Shown here one piece after another: positions 29,649 through 38,778 of a stretch of DNA of 61,846 bases; the first letter of the stretch is position 1; each line of letters opens with the position of its first letter. Location of the stretch: contig JBBDWR010000025.1 in the NCBI GenBank assembly GCA_040902745.1, forward strand, positions 1 through 61,846. Direction: 5' to 3'. The notes beneath the pieces were generated by a model. It ran no database searches, was not told the DNA's origin, and worked only from the letters and a program-made list of their open reading frames with translations. Origin of the DNA: JBBDWR01 sp040902745 (lineage in GTDB: Bacteria > Actinomycetota > UBA4738 > HRBIN12). Made by a program: the position numbers and the translations under genes.

Positions 29649-30740
29649 TTGCTCGACATCAACGAACTACTACGGCACATGGTGGAGAAGGGGGCGAGTG
29701 ACCTTCACATCAAGGGGTCGAACGTGCCGTTCATCCGCGTCGACGGCGAGCTCATGGCCACCCCGTATCCGTCCTTGACCGCGCAGGACACGCAAGCCTT
29801 CGCGGAAGCGCTGATGCCGGAGACCCGAGCGCGGGAGTTCGCCGTTACCAACGAGGGAGACTTCGGCTACACGCTTCCCGGAGTGGGACGCTTCCGCGTC
29901 AACGTCTACCGCCAGCGCGGTGTCACGGGGCTTGCGATCCGCCGGGTCCGCTCGGAGATCCCGAGCTTCGACGAGCTGCGCCTGCCCGCAGCCGTTCGCA
30001 TGCTCGCCGAGGAACACCGCGGGCTGGTCCTGCTCACCGGTCCGACCGGTACCGGAAAGACGACCACGATCGCTTCGATGATCGGTCACGTGAACTCGTC
30101 GCGTCGCTGTCACATCGTGACGATCGAGGACCCCATCGAGGTCGTGCACGAGGACAACCTCTCCATCGTGGAGCAGCGCGAGGTCGGCCTCGACACCGAG
30201 TCTTACGGAGCGGCACTCAAGCGAGTGATCCGACAGGATCCCGACGTGATCTTCATCGGAGAGATCCGCGATCCCGAGTCCGCGCTGTCGGCGATCCAGG
30301 CGGCGGAGACGGGCCACATGGTCATCTCAACCTTGCACACGACCGACGCGACGGAAACGATCAACCGCATCCTCGACCTGTTCCCCGCGCAGCAGCAGCG
30401 CGAGGTTCGAACCTCGTTCGCCGGCGCACTCAGGGGCATCGTGTCTCAGCGGCTGGTGGTTCGGGCCGACGGCAAAGGCCGCGTGCCCGCCGTCGAGGTG
30501 CTGATCAATACCGGTCGCGTGTATGAGCGCATCATCGACCCGGACGCGACGGTCGAGATCGCCGAGGTCATCGCCGACGGCGGCTTCTACGGCATGCAGA
30601 CCTTCGACCAGGCGCTCGTCAAGCTCGTCCAGGAAGGCATGGTTGCCGAGGACGAAGCGCGCAAGGCTGCGTCGAACCCGCACGACTTCAACCTCGCTCT
30701 GAAGGGCGTCCTCACCCGCGGTCAGCCCCAGCTGCAGTAG
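29649..30740 (+). CDS. pilT: Type IV pilus retraction ATPase PilT
   Basis: 363-aa PilT/GspE-superfamily hexameric ATPase. The family's N-terminal PAS-like start LDINELLRHMVEKGASDLH is followed by Walker A GPTGTGKTTTIAS, Asp and His boxes around TIEDPIEVVHED and VISTLHTTDATETI, Walker B DPDVIFIGEIRDPES and the C-terminal retraction-type tail. Start is TTG at 29649 with GGGGAGGAG upstream, although the frame opens at 29610. No other pilus gene except a TadE-like one is in the window. The 295-bp gap to NUDIX (29354-29648) shows nothing firm. Confidence 0.9.
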   Translation: MLDINELLRHMVEKGASDLHIKGSNVPFIRVDGELMATPYPSLTAQDTQAFAEALMPETRAREFAVTNEGDFGYTLPGVGRFRVNVYRQRGVTGLAIRRVRSEIPSFDELRLPAAVRMLAEEHRGLVLLTGPTGTGKTTTIASMIGHVNSSRRCHIVTIEDPIEVVHEDNLSIVEQREVGLDTESYGAALKRVIRQDPDVIFIGEIRDPESALSAIQAAETGHMVISTLHTTDATETINRILDLFPAQQQREVRTSFAGALRGIVSQRLVVRADGKGRVPAVEVLINTGRVYERIIDPDATVEIAEVIADGGFYGMQTFDQALVKLVQEGMVAEDEARKAASNPHDFNLALKGVLTRGQPQLQ

Positions 30741-30782
30741 CCGGCTCGAGTTCCGGCCGGTCGAACGCCGACGAGGCAGGGG

Positions 30783-30788
30783 TATCCT
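30783..30788 (+). promoter_or_regulatory. -10 element before cca
   Basis: TATCCT lies 9 nt before the ATG of the CCA-adding enzyme gene. Confidence 0.45.
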
Positions 30789-30797
30789 CATCCGGTC

Positions 30798-32210
30798 ATG
30801 ACCGAAGCGAACACCCCCGACGGGGGCGCGTTCCTCGACGTCGATCCCCTCGCGAAGGAACTGGGCGCGCGTTTCCGAGACGCCGGAGCCGAGCTGTACC
30901 TGGTGGGCGGCAGCGTCCGTGATCGCATCCTGCAGCGCACGAAAGAGGGTGAGGATCTCGACTTCGCGACGTCGGCGACGCCGGCCCAGACCACTCGCGT
31001 CCTCCGTGGGTGGGCAGATCGCACGTTCCTCGTCGGGGTGAAGTTCGGAACCGTCGGCGCGCGCAAGGCGGATCGAGAGCTCGAGATCACCACGTTCCGT
31101 GAAGAGGTCTACGACGCCGACCACCGCAAGCCGGCGGTCACGTTCGCCAAGGACGTCGAGGCAGATCTGTCGCGACGCGATTTCACGATCAACGCGATGG
31201 CGGTCAGGCTGCCCGAAGGGGCGTTCGTCGATCCGTTCGGGGGCGTCAGGCACTTGGCCACGAAGACGCTCGATACGCCCCTCGAACCCGAGGTCGCCTT
31301 CTCCGACGATCCGCTGCGGATGCTGCGCGCGGCACGCTTCGTCTCGCAGCTCGGGGCCACCCCGGCACCGCGGATCGTCGCCGCGGTCGAGACGATGCGC
31401 GAGCGGCTCGAGATCGTGTCCGCCGAGCGGATCCGCGACGAGTTGGACAAGCTCCTCGGCGGGAACGAGGTTGCGGCCGGCCTCGATCTGCTCGTGCGCA
31501 CGGGGTTGATCGACTTGTTCCTTCCGGAAGTTCCGGCCCTGCAGCTGGAGCAGGATCCCGTCCATCATCACAAGGACGTACTTCGTCACACCTACGCTGT
31601 CGTCGAGAACTGCGATGCGTCGGATCCCTCGCTCCGTCTGGCCGCGCTGCTGCACGACATCGGCAAGCCCAAGACGCGCCAGATCACTCCCGAGGGCGTC
31701 CAGTTCCATCACCACGAGATCGTCGGTGCACGGATGGCGCGCGATCGGCTGCAGGCCCTGCGCTACCCGAACGGAACGATCGACGACGTGTGCACCTTGA
31801 TCGAGTTGCACCTGCGCTTCCATGGGTACGGCGAGGGCGAAGGATGGAGCGACGCCGCCGTGCGTCGATACGTACGCGACGCCGGTCAGCTGCTCGATCG
31901 ACTGAACCAGCTCACGCGAGCCGACGTGACGACGCGGAACCCGGCGAAGGCCGAACGATTCGCACGGCTCCAGGACGACCTCCAGGAGCGGATCGCCACG
32001 CTCGCGGAGCAGGAGAACCTGGACGCGATGCGCCCGCCGATCGACGGGCGCCGCGTGATGGAGCACCTCGGCTTGGAACCGGGCCCCCATGTCGGGAAGG
32101 CACTCGAGCACCTGATGGACCTGCGGATGGAGCGCGGGCCGATGGACGAGGGGGAAGCGCTCGCGGAACTGGACGCCTGGGCGAGCGCGCAGGGCATCAC
32201 CTCTCCGTAG
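30798..32210 (+). CDS. cca: CCA tRNA nucleotidyltransferase
   Basis: 470-aa class II nucleotidyltransferase that adds or repairs the 3' CCA of tRNAs, related to mycobacterial PcnA. The head domain has LYLVGGSVRDRIL and EDLDFATSAT (catalytic DxD), the next domain has AMAVRLPEGAFVDPFGG and DPLRMLRAARF, and a C-terminal HD domain carries LAALLHDIGKPKTR with HHHEIVGARMA. The HD part may give phosphohydrolase activity. TATCCT lies 9 nt before the ATG. Confidence 0.93.
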   Translation: MTEANTPDGGAFLDVDPLAKELGARFRDAGAELYLVGGSVRDRILQRTKEGEDLDFATSATPAQTTRVLRGWADRTFLVGVKFGTVGARKADRELEITTFREEVYDADHRKPAVTFAKDVEADLSRRDFTINAMAVRLPEGAFVDPFGGVRHLATKTLDTPLEPEVAFSDDPLRMLRAARFVSQLGATPAPRIVAAVETMRERLEIVSAERIRDELDKLLGGNEVAAGLDLLVRTGLIDLFLPEVPALQLEQDPVHHHKDVLRHTYAVVENCDASDPSLRLAALLHDIGKPKTRQITPEGVQFHHHEIVGARMARDRLQALRYPNGTIDDVCTLIELHLRFHGYGEGEGWSDAAVRRYVRDAGQLLDRLNQLTRADVTTRNPAKAERFARLQDDLQERIATLAEQENLDAMRPPIDGRRVMEHLGLEPGPHVGKALEHLMDLRMERGPMDEGEALAELDAWASAQGITSP

Positions 32211-32266
32211 CGCGATCCGATCCATCCCGCCCTCTCCCTGGCCCGTAGCGCGTTCTTCGCCCCGGC

Positions 32267-32272
32267 TACGCT
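32267..32272 (+). promoter_or_regulatory. -10 element before the CtpE-like gene
   Basis: TACGCT lies 8 nt before the ATG at 32281; no Shine-Dalgarno is present. Confidence 0.45.
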
Positions 32273-32280
32273 AGGTCCTC

Positions 32281-34671
32281 ATGGCCACCGTGACGGACGC
32301 CGGCGACCCGACCGCTCCCGAGGTCAACCCCGAGCGGGGGCTGACCCAGGGGCAGGTCGCGGAGCGGGTCGCGCGAGGACAGGTCAACGACGTGCCCTCG
32401 ACCACGTCGCGAACCGTCGGTCAGATCGTCCGCGCGAACGTCATCACGCGATTCAACATCATCCTCGGGTCGATGCTCGTCGTGATCCTTACCGTCGGAC
32501 CGATCCAGGACGCGCTGTTCGGTGGCGTGTTGATCGCGAACGCGCTGATCGGCATCGTGCAGGAGCTGCGCGCCAAGCGAACGCTCGACCAACTGGCGGT
32601 CCTGACGGCACCGAAGGCGTGCATCGTGCGCGACGGCGACGTTCACGAACACCCGATCGGCGCGGTCGTGGTCGACGATGTCCTCGAACTCCAGCCGGGT
32701 GATCAGGTCGTCGTCGACGGTGAGACGCTCGTGGCGGACGGTCTGGAGATCGACGAGTCGCTGATCACGGGAGAGTCCGATCCGGTCGTCAAGCGCGTGG
32801 GGGACCCCGTGCTCTCCGGGAGCTTCGTCGCGGCCGGCAGCGGGAGGATCCGCGCGACCAAGATCGGTCGCGAGGCGTACGCGACTCGCATCGCCGAGGA
32901 CGCCCGCCGTTTCACGGTCGCTCGCTCCGAATTGCGCGAGGGCACCGACACGATCCTCAAGTACGTGACGTGGGCGATCATCCCGACGGCAGGGCTGCTC
33001 TTCTTCTCCCAGCTCCGCCGAGACGCCTCCCTCGCCGAGGGCCTGCGCGGTGCGGTCGCCGGCGTCGTGGCGATGGTGCCTGAGGGGCTCGTCCTGCTGA
33101 CCTCCCTCGCGTTCGCGATCAGCGTGGTCCGGCTCGCCAAGAAGCGCGTGCTGGTGCAGGAGCTTCCCGCCGTAGAGGGTCTTGCCCGCGTGGACGTGTT
33201 GTGCATCGACAAGACGGGCACGCTCACCGAGGGACGGCTGACCGTGGAGGAAGTGGAGCTCGTCGAGGACGATGCGCCATACGAGGAGGCGCTCGCCGCG
33301 CTCGCGCACGTCGACGCACATCCGAACGCGACGATGGCGGCGGTGGCGGAGCGATTCGCGCGCCCGCCGGACGACTGGAATGTGGTCGAAGCCGTTCCCT
33401 TCTCCTCCGCGCGGAAATGGAGCGGCGCGACCTTCCGCGACCGCGGATCATGGGTACTCGGCGCTCCCGAGGTGGTGTTGGGTGACGCCTTCATCGGCAA
33501 CCACGAACTCGCTCGCCGCGTCGCCGAACACGCGGAGCAGGGGCAGCGGGTCATCCTCCTCGCCCGTTCCCCCGTGGAGATCTCGCGCGATGCCCTGCCC
33601 GAGGAGGTGGAACCGATCGCGATCGTCGCGCTCGCGGACCAGCCACGCCCGGACGCGGCGCAGACCCTCACCTACTTCGCCGAGCAAGACGTGGCCGTGA
33701 AGGTGATCAGCGGCGACAACCCGCGTACGGTCGCCGCGATCGCCGCGAGGCTGGGCCTGAAGGGTGCGGAGAACGCGATCGACGCGCGCGAGCTGCCCGA
33801 GGACGACCCCGAAGCGCTCGCGGCAGCACTCGAAAAGGACACGGTGTTCGGCCGAGTTACCCCCCACCAGAAGCGCGCGATGGTGCAGGCGCTGCAGTCC
33901 AGGGGACATACCGTCGGCATGACCGGTGACGGGGTGAACGATGCCCTCGCGCTCAAGGACGCCGACCTCGGCATCGCGATGGGCTCGGGGAGCGCGGCAA
34001 CCCGAAGCGTCGCCCAACTCGTGTTGCTCGACTCCACCTTCGACGCGATCCCGCAAGTGGTGGGGGAGGGACGCCGTGTGCTGGGCAACATCCAACGCAC
34101 CTCCAATCTCTACGTCACCAAGACCGTGTACGCGATGCTGATCTCGCTCGCGACGGGTGTGCTCGGGTTCGCGTTCCCATTCCTTCCGCGCCACCTCACC
34201 CTGATCGGAGCCCTCACGATCGGGATCCCCTCGTTCTTCCTGGCCCTGGCTCCCAGCTCGGACCGGTGGCAGCCTGGCTTCCTACGGCGTGTGCTTCGAT
34301 TCGCGGTCCCGGCCGGAGCGCTCGCGGCCCTCGCGACCTATCTCGCGTACACCTTCGCCCTCGACGCGACCGGGGTCACGCTCCGGGAAGCCCAGACGAC
34401 GGCCACGATGGTGCTGTGCTGGATCGGGCTGCTCGTGTTGTCGATCGTGGCCGCACCCTTGAACCCGCGGAAGCTCGCCATGATCTGGTCGATGGGTGCG
34501 CTCTTCGTCCTGGCGGTGATCCTCCCGGTGGCACAGGAGTTCTTCGCGCTCGAAACACCTCCGCTGATCGTGTGGCTCGCCGCCTTCGGGATCGCCTCGA
34601 TCGTCTGGTCGGCGGCCCGGCTGTTCGTGCCGCATCCGAAAGGTAGCTCGGGCGTTCCCCTGATGGACTAG
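32281..34671 (+). CDS. ctpE: P-type cation ATPase, CtpE-like
   Basis: 796-aa P-type ATPase. Actuator TGES, phosphorylation site DKTGTLTEG, hinge MTGDGVNDALALKDADLG, and a membrane motif AMVPEGLVLLTS. This last motif is like mycobacterial CtpE, which takes up calcium and supports envelope integrity; the cation here is inferred. There are no N-terminal metal-binding domains. Its stop and that of lepB share the tetramer CTAG, so the two convergent genes have no space for a terminator between them. Confidence 0.88.
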   Translation: MATVTDAGDPTAPEVNPERGLTQGQVAERVARGQVNDVPSTTSRTVGQIVRANVITRFNIILGSMLVVILTVGPIQDALFGGVLIANALIGIVQELRAKRTLDQLAVLTAPKACIVRDGDVHEHPIGAVVVDDVLELQPGDQVVVDGETLVADGLEIDESLITGESDPVVKRVGDPVLSGSFVAAGSGRIRATKIGREAYATRIAEDARRFTVARSELREGTDTILKYVTWAIIPTAGLLFFSQLRRDASLAEGLRGAVAGVVAMVPEGLVLLTSLAFAISVVRLAKKRVLVQELPAVEGLARVDVLCIDKTGTLTEGRLTVEEVELVEDDAPYEEALAALAHVDAHPNATMAAVAERFARPPDDWNVVEAVPFSSARKWSGATFRDRGSWVLGAPEVVLGDAFIGNHELARRVAEHAEQGQRVILLARSPVEISRDALPEEVEPIAIVALADQPRPDAAQTLTYFAEQDVAVKVISGDNPRTVAAIAARLGLKGAENAIDARELPEDDPEALAAALEKDTVFGRVTPHQKRAMVQALQSRGHTVGMTGDGVNDALALKDADLGIAMGSGSAATRSVAQLVLLDSTFDAIPQVVGEGRRVLGNIQRTSNLYVTKTVYAMLISLATGVLGFAFPFLPRHLTLIGALTIGIPSFFLALAPSSDRWQPGFLRRVLRFAVPAGALAALATYLAYTFALDATGVTLREAQTTATMVLCWIGLLVLSIVAAPLNPRKLAMIWSMGALFVLAVILPVAQEFFALETPPLIVWLAAFGIASIVWSAARLFVPHPKGSSGVPLMD

Positions 34672-35306
34672 AGCAGGCCGATACGGGTGGGCGGCCAGAT
34701 CTTCACGAAGGCCTGACCCACGACCTTGTCGAAGGGGACCGTGCCCAGGCCGAACCGAGAGTCCTTCGACGCGCCCCGGTTGTCGCCCATCACCCACAGC
34801 TCGCCCTCGGGGACCTTCTCCGGCCCGAAATCCGCCGTCTTCTCCGTCAGATACGGCTCGTCCACCTGCCGGCCGTTCACGAACACCTGCCCGTTGCGCG
34901 CTTCGACGGTGTCGCCGGGTTCGCCGATCACGCGCTTGATGAAGTCCTCCTCGGGGTTGCTCGACACACCGAGTCCCGACGCCAGCCAATGCACGAAACC
35001 ACCGATGATGCCGCGGTCGACCTGAGCAGCGGGGTCCGGGTTCTCGAAGACGATGATGTCGCCGCGGTGCGGGTCCCGGAAGTAGTACGGGATCTTGTTC
35101 ACCAGGACTCGGTCACCCGGGTACAGGGTCGGCTCCATCGAACCCGAGGGGATGAAGAACGCCTGGAACAAGAACGCCTTGATGACCAGGGCCAACACGA
35201 GCGCGGTGATGACGAGGATCGGCAGCTCGCCGAAAAAGCCCAGACCGGGCTTCTTCTTGGGGGCGTCGTCGGTGGAGGCCGACGTGGGTTCGGTGTCGAT
35301 GGCCAT
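34668..35306 (-). CDS. lepB: Signal peptidase I
   Basis: 212-aa membrane serine protease that removes signal peptides. One membrane helix (about 28-52) is followed by the catalytic Ser in PSGSMEPTLYPGD, the general-base Lys in FIKRVIGEPGDTVE, and the conserved VMGDNRGASKDSR box. It ends inside the stop of the convergent P-type ATPase gene. Confidence 0.94.
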   Translation of the reverse strand: MAIDTEPTSASTDDAPKKKPGLGFFGELPILVITALVLALVIKAFLFQAFFIPSGSMEPTLYPGDRVLVNKIPYYFRDPHRGDIIVFENPDPAAQVDRGIIGGFVHWLASGLGVSSNPEEDFIKRVIGEPGDTVEARNGQVFVNGRQVDEPYLTEKTADFGPEKVPEGELWVMGDNRGASKDSRFGLGTVPFDKVVGQAFVKIWPPTRIGLL

Positions 35307-35349
35307 GAGAGGTGGGCCACAAAGGGTACCCGGTGGGTATCTGTTCGGC

Positions 35350-36816
35350 CTACGGGGGATTCAGCAATTGGTCCACCGGAGCGAAGTCGTCGCGGAGCAC
35401 GGAAGCGTCGCCGACCCAGTCGGTCAGCTCCGTACCGGTCAACGATCCGACGTCGTCGCCTTCTCGTTCGGCGAGTGCGAGCACGCCGTCGAGATCGATC
35501 GATGCGTCGGATGCCGCCAGCACGAGGTTGCCGCCTCCACCGCGCGCGAGCGCTTGCGGGTCGGCGAGCACGATGACCTCGTCGAACCCTGTGAGCAACG
35601 TCGCTGTCTCCGCCCTTGCGAACCCCAGCGGTGGGTAGTCGATCAGGTTGATCAGATAGAGCCCACCGGGGACGAGGACCCGGCGCACCTTCGCAAGCAT
35701 CTCCTGCGTCGTCAGGTGCCAGGGGACCGCCACCGCGCCGAAGGCGTCCTCCACCACGACGTCGTACGCGCCGGCCGGCTCGTCGTCGATCGTCCGTCGC
35801 GCGTCCCCGATCCGCACGGTGACTCCGTCATCCTCCGACAGACCCAGTTGCGATCGCGCGACCTCCACGAGCTCGGCATCCACCTCGAGCACCACGTTGC
35901 GCTCCACGCGGCGGTTCGTCGGCCAGTAGCGAGGGAGCGTGAAGCCGCCGCCGCCGATGTGGAGCACCGACAGGGGCTCGTCTGCATCCGTCTGCGCCTC
36001 GACCAGATCGGCGAACCGGCGTGTATACGCAAATTCCAGATGGCTCGGGTCCTGCAGGTCGACGTAGCTATGCCGAAGGTTGTCGAGTACGAGGGTCCGG
36101 CCGGACGACCGGTTCGGATCGACGTCGATCCGACCGCAGAAATACGGGCTCTCGAAGTCGCACGGGGAGACCGTGAACCCGAGCGTGCCTCCGACGAGCA
36201 CGATCACGACGAGCGCTGCGATACCTCCCGTCGTCACCGATCTGTCGAGCCTCCACCACAGCGCGAGCCCTGCGAGGACGAGTGCGATCCCCACCGACGT
36301 CACGATCGCCCTGGATGGCCAGGCGGCCACGAGGACGAACCCGGTGAGGAAGGTGCCAACCAGCGCGCCGCCCGTTCCGACGGCGGACAAGAAGCCGACG
36401 ACGCTCCCGCTCGTGTCAAGGTCGCGGATCCGCAGCTTCGCTACCGTCGGCGGGACGGAGCTGAGTACGGCGGCCGGGGCGAAGAACGCGACGGCCGCGA
36501 GCACGACCGTCGCCCCCGGACCACCCCCCGCAACGGCCGGCCCGAGTGCGTCGACGAGCACGCCGGACAGCAGCGCGAGACCCCCACCGAGCGTCACCGC
36601 CCGGCCGAGCAGTCTCGAGGGCGGGATGCGGTCCGCGAGCTTGCCGCCGTACCAACTTCCGAGCGCGATCCCGGCGAGTACCACGCCGATCACGGCCGAG
36701 TAGGTCTCGATCGTGACCCCGACGTAGGGAGCGAGCAGTCGCGCCGCGAGGATCTCGAGCACGAGGATCGCGGCGGAAGTGGAGAACACGAGCGAGCCGG
36801 CGAGGATGGGCGACAT
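35350..36816 (-). CDS. Fused MFS-type membrane/spermidine-synthase-like methyltransferase-fold protein
   Basis: 488 aa. Residues about 1-210 hold six or seven membrane helices in MFS-like arrangement, and the rest is a soluble Rossmann domain of the spermidine-synthase type (LSVLHIGGGGFTLPRYW, VLEVDAELVEVAR). Family members are annotated as fused MFS/spermidine synthase; whether they make polyamines is doubtful because key substrate residues vary. The GGGG loop replaces the GGGDG usual in aminopropyltransferases. A TACCCT element 9 nt before the ATG suggests a leaderless message. Confidence 0.85.
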   Translation of the reverse strand: MSPILAGSLVFSTSAAILVLEILAARLLAPYVGVTIETYSAVIGVVLAGIALGSWYGGKLADRIPPSRLLGRAVTLGGGLALLSGVLVDALGPAVAGGGPGATVVLAAVAFFAPAAVLSSVPPTVAKLRIRDLDTSGSVVGFLSAVGTGGALVGTFLTGFVLVAAWPSRAIVTSVGIALVLAGLALWWRLDRSVTTGGIAALVVIVLVGGTLGFTVSPCDFESPYFCGRIDVDPNRSSGRTLVLDNLRHSYVDLQDPSHLEFAYTRRFADLVEAQTDADEPLSVLHIGGGGFTLPRYWPTNRRVERNVVLEVDAELVEVARSQLGLSEDDGVTVRIGDARRTIDDEPAGAYDVVVEDAFGAVAVPWHLTTQEMLAKVRRVLVPGGLYLINLIDYPPLGFARAETATLLTGFDEVIVLADPQALARGGGGNLVLAASDASIDLDGVLALAEREGDDVGSLTGTELTDWVGDASVLRDDFAPVDQLLNPP

Positions 36817-36825
36817 CGTCGGACC

Positions 36826-36831
36826 AGGGTA
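36826..36831 (-). promoter_or_regulatory. -10 element before the fused MFS/spermidine-synthase gene
   Basis: TACCCT on the minus strand, 9 nt before the ATG at 36816. Confidence 0.45.
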
Positions 36832-36863
36832 GCCGTGCCGCGGATCGACGAGGCCGGGCCTGC

Positions 36864-37949
36864 TCAGGCGGAAACGACCCGGATCTCGACCGCCTTAACC
36901 GACGCCCATGCGGCCGCGCCTTCGGTCAGTCGGAGACGTCCGATCGAATCGCGGGTGACCTCGGCGACGATCGGCGGCGTTGAGGACAATCGCACGCGCG
37001 CGCGCTCCCCATCGGCCGCGATCGTCGCGACGGTGCCGTGCAGCACGTTGCGCGCCGAGCCTTCGGGCCGGACGGCGTGCACCACCACGTCGGCCGGCCG
37101 GATCAACGCGATCACCTCGGTGGAGACGACGGGTATGTCGTCGGGCCAGGACGCGATCAGCTCCCCTCCGCCGGCAACATGCAGGCGCCCCGCGTCGGGT
37201 TCGCCGATCGGCTCGAGGTTTCCGCGGTACAGGTTCACTCCCACGAGATCGGCCGCATAGGTCGTGCGGGGTGCGGCGCGGACCTCGTCAGGTGTCCCTG
37301 TCTGGGTCACGCCGCCGTTCTCCAGCACGACCAGTCGATCGGCCAGCGTCATCGCCTCGACGGGGTCGTGGGTGACGAGGACGCGCACGCCGTCGAATTG
37401 CGACAGCGTCGAAGCCAGCAGTTCGCGGATCCGCCCACGTGCGGACACGTCGAGTGCGGACGTTGGCTCGTCGAGAAGCAGGAGCCGAGGATCGCCGATC
37501 AACGCCCTGGCGAGTGCCACCCGCTGCGCCTGTCCTCCGGACAGCGCGCCCGGTTTTGCCGCCGCCCGTTCGCCGATGCTGAGTGCCTCGAGGGCACGTC
37601 GTGCACTCGTTCGTGCGATTCCCGCGGATGTTCCACGGGCTCGGAGGGGGAAAGCGACGTTCTCCTCGGCGGTGAGGTGGGGAAGCAGCAACAGATCCTG
37701 GAACATGACCCCGATCGGTCGTGCTTCGGGCGCAACATGCCGATCGCCGTCGACGTCGTCCAACATCTCACCGTCGAGTCGTACCGTTCCCGCATCGGGC
37801 GCCACGATCCCGGTGAGTACACCCACGAGCGTCGACTTGCCCGCACCGTTCGGCCCGAGCAGCGCGACCGTCTCCCCGGCTGTCGCTTCGAACGACGCAC
37901 GCAACTCGAACGCTTCCCGGCGAACGGTCACGTCCACCTCCAGGGTCAC
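36864..37949 (-). CDS. modC: Molybdate ABC transporter ATP-binding protein with TOBE domain
   Basis: 361 aa. ATPase domain with Walker A GPNGAGKST, signature LSGGQAQRVALARAL and Walker B LLLLDEPTSALD, then a C-terminal TOBE region with the conserved NVLHGTVATI, typical of ModC-type proteins that bind oxyanions. Start is GTG 37949, sharing GTGA with the modB stop; the longer frame upstream to 38162 is an antisense-like shadow of modB. Operon order is regulator-modA-modB-modC. Confidence 0.88.
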   Translation of the reverse strand: MTLEVDVTVRREAFELRASFEATAGETVALLGPNGAGKSTLVGVLTGIVAPDAGTVRLDGEMLDDVDGDRHVAPEARPIGVMFQDLLLLPHLTAEENVAFPLRARGTSAGIARTSARRALEALSIGERAAAKPGALSGGQAQRVALARALIGDPRLLLLDEPTSALDVSARGRIRELLASTLSQFDGVRVLVTHDPVEAMTLADRLVVLENGGVTQTGTPDEVRAAPRTTYAADLVGVNLYRGNLEPIGEPDAGRLHVAGGGELIASWPDDIPVVSTEVIALIRPADVVVHAVRPEGSARNVLHGTVATIAADGERARVRLSSTPPIVAEVTRDSIGRLRLTEGAAAWASVKAVEIRVVSA

Positions 37950-38755
37950 GGGGATCCCCTCCTCTCGCTCCCGAGGAACCGCCCGCGAAGCGCGACTAGC
38001 ACCGCGATCGACACCACGACGAGTAGCAACGCGACCAGCAGCGCCCCGCGGGGATCGGTCTGCGTGACCTCGAAGACGGCAAGTGGCAGTGTCTGGGTCC
38101 GCCCGGCGAGGTTGCCCGCGAACATCAATGTCGCGCCGAACTCGCCCAGCGCGCGCGCCCATGCGAGTACGCCCCCGGCAACCAGCTGAGGCAGCAACAG
38201 CGGCAGTGTCACCCGACGGAGCACGTACCAGCGCCGCCCGCCCATCGCGCGCGCGGCGTCTTCGAGCCGTCCATCCATCGAGCGCAGTCCCGCCTCGGTC
38301 GCCAGCACGACCAGCGGGAACGACACGAACGCCGTGGCGACCACCGCGCCGGTCGTCGTGAAAGGCAGGGTCACTCCGACTGCCTCGAGCGGGCCTCCGA
38401 GGATGCCGCGTCGGCCGAGCGCGGCGAGCAAGCCGACGCCGCCCACCACCGGCGGGAGCACCAAGGGCAACACGACCAGGGCTCGAACCGCGGTCTTGCC
38501 GCGGAACGGGACGCGCGTGAGCAGCAGTGCGACGGGCACTCCGAGCACCAGGTCGACGATTGCGGCAGCCGTCGCGACCGTCAGTGAAAGGCGAAAGGCT
38601 GTGACCGTCGACGATGACGGCAGCACGTCGCCGGCGCGGGACCAGTCCGCCCGGAGCACGATCCCCACGATCGGGAGGGTCACGAACGCGACGCCGATAA
38701 CCGCGATCGCGACGAGTCCCGGGGGGACACCTGTCGATCGAGCACGATGTGTCAT
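37946..38755 (-). CDS. modB: Molybdate ABC transporter permease
   Basis: 269-aa inner-membrane permease with about six helices; the EAA loop DAARAMGGRRWYVLRRVTLPLL contacts the ATPase. ATG at 38755 is preferred over the upstream frame opening at 38851 because it gives the normal N-terminus (MTHRARSTGVPPGLV). It lies 23 bp after modA. Confidence 0.88.
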   Translation of the reverse strand: MTHRARSTGVPPGLVAIAVIGVAFVTLPIVGIVLRADWSRAGDVLPSSSTVTAFRLSLTVATAAAIVDLVLGVPVALLLTRVPFRGKTAVRALVVLPLVLPPVVGGVGLLAALGRRGILGGPLEAVGVTLPFTTTGAVVATAFVSFPLVVLATEAGLRSMDGRLEDAARAMGGRRWYVLRRVTLPLLLPQLVAGGVLAWARALGEFGATLMFAGNLAGRTQTLPLAVFEVTQTDPRGALLVALLLVVVSIAVLVALRGRFLGSERRGSP

Positions 38756-38778
38756 GGGCGCATCGGTGATCCCTCGGT

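Noticed and set aside
30327..32225. 632-codon minus-strand frame over pilT and cca
   Set aside because: Antisense shadow of cca; no recognisable domain.
37947..38162. Longer start for modC
   Set aside because: The added sequence overlaps modB in another frame and lacks the family's N-terminus.
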